A stretch of 64,000 nucleotides of DNA from Silene conica (taxonomy: Eukaryota > Streptophyta > Magnoliopsida > Caryophyllales > Caryophyllaceae), in contig CM055316.2 in NCBI GenBank assembly GCA_029255685.2, forward strand, positions 76,444,861 to 76,508,860, given 5' to 3'. A program made the position numbers and the translations under genes. Shown here in pieces: positions 59,056 to 64,000 of this stretch. Positions within the stretch are counted from its first letter, which is position 1. Every line of letters begins with the position of its first letter. Below the pieces are notes generated by a model that searched no databases, was not told where the DNA came from, and saw nothing but the letters and a program-made list of their open reading frames with translations.

Positions 59056-60308
59056 CATAAGCCTGTCATATTTGGAGTGTCCGATGTATCGCCTGAGGCT
59101 TCATTTTTCCCGTCTTCATCACCATAGCGCCATCTTATCGAAGTTCGGGATCTAATGTCTAAGGGAAGATCAAGAGTACGACTCCAGATGAGTATTTTTA
59201 CCAGCAATCTCTGTTTTTCGCCATGGACGGCCAGCTTCCGTCATCATGATGCCTTTTCACTAACTCTGAATCACTGATTTCTGTATTTTTTTGTTTGTCA
59301 TGTTTGAAATGGTTAGGAATGCTTAGTCCCAGGTTGAAAGAATAAGAATGTCTTGTCCCACATTGAAAGAATGAGAAAATACTTTTGGCTTTGTCCCACG
59401 TTGGAAAAATAAGTAACTTTGGTTGTGTTTATATATTTAGTGCTCCTCAACTAAGTATTTTTTAATATTGAGGATAGTGTGTACTCTTCCCATGCGTGCA
59501 CCGCCGCCGCTGTCCGGTTCGCACGCGCCGTGTGTTGGGGTCTATTTTGCAACTGAAACCTTTTGCTCGTCTTATTTTTTGCATAGTCTACGCATTGGAA
59601 AACAACAACTTCGTTTTTAGATGTTTCAAAGTTTTCACACTGTTCTTCCCTCGTTTTTTGACGGAGACTAATTGAAAATTGCAATGCCTTTAATACGTTC
59701 TTTGTTTCTGCATTTCAAATTTACTATAAATAAGATGAACTTTAGTTTTGTAAATTACTCAATTCATTATTTACAAATTCTCTCTTTCTCTCTGTTAATT
59801 ATGAAAATCTGAGCAATAACATTTGAGTTCTTACTCTTCCTTTTGGGTGCAATTCGGAGGAGAGCTGTGTATACCTTGGGGAGCGTCGTTCTTAGTTGGA
59901 CAGTACCGTGTCGAGGGCGATTAAGCTTTTAAGGCAACGATTATCATACCGTGACACGGTGAAGCTAGGTTTATCTAATTCAGAGATTTGTGGCTCTAAT
60001 GGGACATTCTTCCAAATGTAATGCCTTATAATCTAGTTACAAGTAGAAATTGGGGAGACTCAAGGGCAAAATTAAACTCAGTACACTTTTTAGTTTGCAT
60101 GTTACGTTCGAAATATTTTAGACGGACTTATGTGACCATTTATAAGGTGAAATGAGGCCATTTAACGACAATATTAGGGACTAGTGTTTGTTGTTAAGAT
60201 AACTTTTTGTCAAAAAGCGGTCACATCCAGCCATAAATGGATTACATACGGCCGTTTAAATCCAAGCGAAAATGAGGCATCTAAAGAAAGACCAACTGAA
60301 TAACACTA
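59056..60308. other. 3' flank of the MATE gene with LTR-like debris
   Basis: After the stop codon comes probable 3' untranslated sequence. From about 59318 there are three diverged copies of cttgtcccacattgaaagaat (59327-59415), a motif common in plant retroelement LTRs. GC-rich (59490-59535) and leader-like sequence then runs to about 59990. It may be an old solo LTR, but no terminal duplication is seen and no gene is recognised. Confidence 0.35.
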
Positions 60309-60502
60309 CACAAATTCTTATTTGCAACGGCACTATCCGTCGCAAACTTGTGACGGATACCGTTTTCTCTCACAAAATACTCACTTTTTCTCTCTCTCCA
60401 ACACTATTCATGTGGTCCCCTTTCTCCACTAACTCATTTTTTATCCATTTTATCTCACAAAATATCCTTCAGAAATAACGACCCGTCGCAAGCAATACTT
60501 AC

Positions 60503-60794
60503 TGTTGGGTCAATGCCTTGAATCTGTTAGTATTGGGCTAGGGTTCTGTTTTGGGCCTTATTAGGTCAAATATGTATTAGGTTAGAGAGTACTATATAAA
60601 CTCTATAACCCTCACCCTAGCAGTTATTATATCATACCGTCTGGAATCTGTAATCTGAAAAACTCCTCACATTAATAAAACTCTCTCCCTTCTGCCCTGT
60701 GGACGTAACTAACACACCGTTAGTGAACCACGTAAATCTGTGCGTTTGTTCTTTATTGTTTGTTTTAGTCTTTCTCTGTGCTTCCTTTATAACA
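60503..60794 (+). repeat. Copia-3 5' LTR (292 bp)
   Basis: A TATA-like actatataaactc lies near 60590. Followed by the tRNA-Met primer-binding site at 60798. Confidence 0.92.
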
Positions 60795-60832
60795 AACTGG
60801 TATCAGAGCCTTCGGGTTCCTGAATTAGAAAG

Positions 60833-62263
60833 ATGTCGGCGATAAACATAAAGATCGATCGTTTTACTGGGAGAAATAGTTTCAGTTTATGGCAAATCAA
60901 GATGCGGGCTCTGTTAAAGCAACAAGGGTTATGGAAGCCGCTTCAAAAGAAGCAGGAAGGCGCAGCCGCCGTTGCAGTTACCGCTGAGATGACCAGTCTG
61001 GAGGAGAAGGCACATTCAACAATTATGTTGTGTCTTGCTGATGATATCATCACTGAAGTTGCGGAGGAAGAAACCGCCGCAGGTCTGTGGGCAAAGCTTG
61101 AGAGTCTTTATATGACGAAATCTTTGACCAATAAGTTGCTTCTGAAGCAACGTCTGTTCAGTCTGAGAATACAGGAAGGTATGCCTCTCCGGGATCATCT
61201 AGATCAGTTAAACACAATTTTACTAGAATTGCGTAATTTTGATGTTAAGGTAGAAGATGAGGATGCCGCATTAATTCTGTTAGTTTCTTTACCACTATCG
61301 TATGAGAATTTCGTACAGTCTTTTATTGTGGGTAAGGATACCGTGTCTCTAGAAGAGGTTAGATCGTCTCTTCATACTAGAGAATTGCGCCATAAGGCGG
61401 CTGGTACAGTCACAGATAATCAGGCCGCAGGGTTAGTAGCTAGCGGGGGTTATGGACAGGAAAATTCTGGGAAGAAAAATTATAAGAATTCGTCTTATGT
61501 TGGTTCTTCTAGTTCTGCTGGTACCTATGGTACATCTGGTTCTAAGGGTCCTAAACCTACTGATGTTTGTAACTACTGTAAAGGAAAGGGGCATTGGAAA
61601 TTCACGTGTCCCAAGAAAGATAAACAGAATGAATCTGCTACTGCTGGTGTAGCTAATGTAGATTCCGAGGAAGATGATTATGCTCTTGTTAGTAATAAGG
61701 TCACGGATCATACTGATGTGTGGATCTTAGATTCTGGAGCGTCTTACCATATATGTCCCCGCAGAGAGTGGTTTACAACTTATGAGCAGATAGATGAAGG
61801 CAATATTTCTATGGCCAACAATGCTGTTTGCAGGATAGTTGGAATTGGCTCAGTTAAGTTAAGGACACATGACGGTAGATTCTGCACATTGAACGAAGTT
61901 AGGCATGTTCCACTGATGACGAATAATCTGATTTCCTTAAGTACTCTTGATCAAAAGGGTTTCAGTTTTCAGGGTGAAGGTGGAGTTCTGAACGTCTGCA
62001 AAGGTTCAAATGTGATTCTGAGAGGTATCAAGCACGGTACTTTATATTATCTTCAGGGATCGACACTGTCAAATACTGTTTCTGTTGCATCCTCAGATGT
62101 TGATAGCAGAAGATCAATGACATATCACTTTCTGAGGAATGAGAAGAGGATTAAGGTGAACAAAGTGGGTACTGCTGATAACCCAGCTGATATGTTCACT
62201 AAGCCAGTGACTGAGAGCAAGTTCCAACACTGTTTGGACTTGCTAAATATTCGAAGCAACTGA
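60833..62263 (+). CDS. Copia-3 Gag-protease ORF fused to the RNase H tail (476 aa)
   Basis: One uninterrupted frame begins at the ATG 39 bp past the left LTR. Gag domain (FTGRNSFSLWQIKMRALL at the start; LEEKAHSTIMLCLAD), zinc knuckle CNYCKGKGHWKFTC (near 61568), retropepsin-type protease with WILDSGASYH (near 61723), and the start of the integrase leader (GTLYYLQG). Then, near 62110, it jumps in frame to the extreme end of Pol (NPADMFTKPV, CLDLLNI). The catalytic parts of integrase, RT and RNase H are missing. Such an element could make particles but must borrow RT and integrase. The clean frame with near-identical LTRs suggests a functioning non-autonomous family rather than a decayed copy. 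Confidence 0.88.
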   Translation: MSAINIKIDRFTGRNSFSLWQIKMRALLKQQGLWKPLQKKQEGAAAVAVTAEMTSLEEKAHSTIMLCLADDIITEVAEEETAAGLWAKLESLYMTKSLTNKLLLKQRLFSLRIQEGMPLRDHLDQLNTILLELRNFDVKVEDEDAALILLVSLPLSYENFVQSFIVGKDTVSLEEVRSSLHTRELRHKAAGTVTDNQAAGLVASGGYGQENSGKKNYKNSSYVGSSSSAGTYGTSGSKGPKPTDVCNYCKGKGHWKFTCPKKDKQNESATAGVANVDSEEDDYALVSNKVTDHTDVWILDSGASYHICPRREWFTTYEQIDEGNISMANNAVCRIVGIGSVKLRTHDGRFCTLNEVRHVPLMTNNLISLSTLDQKGFSFQGEGGVLNVCKGSNVILRGIKHGTLYYLQGSTLSNTVSVASSDVDSRRSMTYHFLRNEKRIKVNKVGTADNPADMFTKPVTESKFQHCLDLLNIRSN

Positions 62264-62302
62264 TTGCCCAGTTAAGGGCAATATCTGAGGGGGAAGGGAG
62301 TT

Positions 62303-62502
62303 GAGTTTCTGGTACTTCTGGCATCCATGAGGTGCATCTGGTACATCTGTCTGAGTTTCTGGTACTTCTGGCATCCATGGGATGCATCTGGTACATCTGT
62401 TTGAGTTTCTAGTACTTCTGGCATCTATGGGGTGCATCTGGTACATCTGTCTGAGTTTTTGGTACTTCTGGCATCCATGGGGTGCATCTGGTACATCTGT
62501 CT
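62303..62502 (+). repeat. Tandem repeat, 4 x 50 bp, between Copia-3 ORF and 3' LTR
   Basis: Four units starting gagtttctggtacttctggc, each exactly 50 bp, with few substitutions. Not translated on the plus strand; it lies between the stop codon and the polypurine tract. Confidence 0.92.
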
Positions 62503-62535
62503 GTTTGTGAGAGAATTCAAGTCAAGGTGGAGATT

Positions 62536-62827
62536 TGTTGGGTCAATGCCTTGAATCTGTTAGTATTGGGCTAGGGTTCTGTTTTGGGCCTTATTAGGTC
62601 AAATATGTATTAGGTTAGAGAGTACTATATAAACTCTATAACCCTCACCCTAGCAGTTATTATATCATACCGTCTGGAATCTGTAATCTGAAAAACTCCT
62701 CACATTAATAAAACTCTCTCCCTTCTGCCCTGTGGACGTAGCTAACACACCGTTAGTGAACCACGTAAATCTGTGCGTTTGTTATTTATTGTTTGTTTTA
62801 GTCTTTCTCTGTGCTTCCGTTATAACA
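62536..62827 (+). repeat. Copia-3 3' LTR (292 bp)
   Basis: Matches 60503-60794 with three visible differences (gtaacta/gtagcta, gttcttt/gttattt, ttccttt/ttccgtt). Confidence 0.92.
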
Positions 62828-62918
62828 CTTACTAATAACACTAATGATGAGTGGATGTTTGAACTGCATTTTTCCTTTGGGTGATTCGGTTACGTCCGCA
62901 ATTACTATCCTTACTTTT

Positions 62919-63007
62919 CATGTGCTGCCTCGGAGCTGGCCCACAAAGCAAAGGTGGATGACACTAATTTTTTCACATTGAAGCAGAGTTACAGTGGAAA
63001 TAGTGAC
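62919..63007 (+). pseudogene. Fragment copied from exon 7 of the LTI65-like gene
   Basis: tgctgcctcggagctggcccacaaagcaaaggtgg and the following 50 bp align with 40513-40602 (tgctgcatcagagctggctcacaaagcaaaggtgg). Substitutions and a 3-bp insertion are present. The fragment has no start, splice sites or downstream exons. It lies about 21 kb from its source gene in the same orientation. Confidence 0.8.
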
Positions 63008-63270
63008 GGTCCGGATTCTCTCTATCACCCAAAAAGAAATGGACCTCCGTTATTTTTTAACGGTCCGGATTAAATCTTGAGACGATCTAGTGGTTGTAAT
63101 TATTTCATAAAATAATGTTTTATTGGATGGATAAAAAAAATATATTAAAATAAGTGTGTATTAGAGAGGTGATGTAGAGAAAGTAATGGAGAGGATCCAA
63201 ATTCAAATGGTGAGACGTCAAAAAACACTTCTCCAGTAGAGTCCAACGAGTATATGATAATACTCATTAA

Positions 63271-63443
63271 AGACGGATACTATCCGTTATAAGTTGAAGA
63301 CGGATAGTATCTTTCTTACAAAATGCAAGTGACATAACTCATAACAATGTTCCATTTTCCTCCACTTATTTTCCCACCCTTATTATTGTGAGAGAATACT
63401 ATCCGTTTTCAACTTATAACGAATAGTATCCGTCTTCAACAAA
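63271..63443. mobile_element. Mutator-like MITE, 9-bp TSD (AGACGGATAC family)
   Basis: The 9-bp duplication actcattaa lies at 63262-63270 and 63444-63452. The left end AGACGGATACTATCCG is mirrored by cgaatagtatccgtct on the right. It resembles the fragment at 5-137. Confidence 0.7.
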
Positions 63444-63452
63444 ACTCATTAA

Positions 63453-64000
63453 TGATAATATAATTAGTGGGGGAAATCAACTTGAAATCACGTAACGCAA
63501 CATCTCTCTAAAAAACACTCTCCCATCTCTCTAAAAAAACTCAAACACTAAAACCCTAATTTCATGCCGCCGCCGCCGCCTCCTTTCAAAACACACCTAA
63601 TCCGCTGCGTCTCTTCCCTCTTCACTGGAGATGGGCTCTTCTCTGGGCCTGTCTCCGGTGAACCGCCACTCCGTGGTTTGTTTCGAGCTTCTTTGATCTC
63701 GTCTTTCGCCCCTTCTTTTTGGCTCTTGGTCGTTCCTTGCCGCGCGGTGGTTGTGTGGGTTCGTTGGTTGATCCGAGGTCGGTCCGTTCCGTCGTTCCCC
63801 TGTCCTGTCTTCGAATGTGGTACATGCAACCCAGGGATGCCCCCTTTCCCTCGCCCCTTCCCACATCCCTGGTATGTGATCCTTGGGAGGCTAGATGGTT
63901 GTAGGTGATGAGTTTTGCTCATCTTTAGTCGGTTGTTTTTGTCTTATGTGGTTGGGTCTTCGTGTTGATATGGTGGTTTCCCTTCCCCTCGCCCCTCCCC
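63453..64000 (+). other. Unresolved GC-rich, CT-rich block at the window end
   Basis: After a leader-like stretch (aaaccctaatttc), a frame opens at 63564 with MPPPPPPFKTHLIRCVSSLF and runs 114 codons to 63908. Long frames are open on both strands, which at this composition is weak evidence. It may be the 5' end of a LINE, another element or a gene extending past the window. No domain is recognised. Confidence 0.3.

Larger units (their letters stand above)
60503..62827 (+). mobile_element. Copia-3: young, internally deleted Ty1-copia element (2325 bp)
   Basis: 292-bp LTRs (60503-60794 and 62536-62827) begin TGTTGGGTC and end ATAACA. The 5-bp duplication is CTTAC (60498-60502 and 62828-62832). 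The primer site tggtatcagagc is at 60798-60809, and the purine tract aggtggagat precedes the right LTR. The LTRs show about three differences, so it is recent. Integrase, RT and most of RNase H are absent. Confidence 0.95.
60309..62835 (+). mobile_element. Mutator-like MITE split by Copia-3
   Basis: The left part is 60309-60502 (CACAAATTCTTATTTGCAAC to gcaatacttac). The right end, ta, follows Copia-3 and its duplication, at 62833-62834. The 9-bp duplication ataacacta flanks the rebuilt element (60300-60308 and about 62835-62843). It belongs to the same family as 927-1121. Confidence 0.75.

Noticed and set aside
63564-63908. A 114-codon proline-rich start as a real gene
   Set aside because: Both strands are open over the same GC-rich stretch, there is no domain, and the window ends; kept only as an unresolved block.
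1-64000. CRISPR arrays, bacterial operons, rRNA or tRNA genes
   Set aside because: Introns, plant transposons and composition show a plant nuclear region. tRNA-like strings are retroelement primer sites or a SINE-like box. No cloverleaf gene was found.

Overview
The window reads as nuclear DNA of a flowering plant (eudicot). Three host protein-coding genes are interrupted by introns with GT-AG ends, and most of the remaining sequence is plant-type transposable elements: Ty1-copia with tRNA-Met primer sites, CACTA, a probable Helitron, and MITEs with Mutator-, Harbinger- or Stowaway-like target duplications. The CAP160/LTI65-type gene and the general repeat style would suit Caryophyllales, but that placement is inference from memory.

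Layout. 0-3.7 kb: MITEs and the upstream region of gene 1. 3.74-9.58 kb (+): an 8-exon gene for a 997-residue NT-C2 domain/long coiled-coil protein. 9.6-11.4 kb: MITEs, a 70-bp tandem repeat and a weakly supported spliced minus-strand transcript. 11.5-14.3 kb: decayed Ty3-gypsy and Ty1-copia remnants. 14.28-31.63 kb: a minus-strand Ty1-copia element (Copia-1). A younger plus-strand copia (Copia-2, 19.67-24.51 kb) is inserted in its gag, and a 4.0-kb CACTA element (26.60-30.63 kb) in its upstream LTR. Target-site duplications CTCGA, GTATC and AAG fix the three insertions. 31.7-33.1 kb: an LTR-like block and gypsy-like coding debris.

33.87-41.94 kb (+): an 8-exon gene for a 1192-residue CAP160/LTI65/RD29-type cold- and ABA-responsive protein. 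Every intron is phase 1. There are two ABREs upstream, a copia fragment in intron 1, repeated internal exons and a 42-bp coding minisatellite. 42-50.2 kb: repeats, including a probable 2.9-kb Helitron carrying Stowaways and a 0.57-kb palindrome. 50.27-59.06 kb (+): a 7-exon gene for a 490-residue MATE transporter of the DTX33/34/35 type with a 5.9-kb first intron. 60.5-62.83 kb: a young internally deleted copia (Copia-3) whose intact 476-codon ORF joins Gag and protease directly to the RNase H tail. It sits inside a Mutator-like MITE. 62.92-63.01 kb: a stray duplicate of part of the CAP160/LTI65-like gene. 63.5-64 kb: an unexplained GC-rich block.

The three host genes all lie on the plus strand but show no functional link. 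Exon chains were assembled by hand from reading frame, splice signals and family resemblance. Lengths divide by three and phases agree at every junction. No alignments or searches were run.
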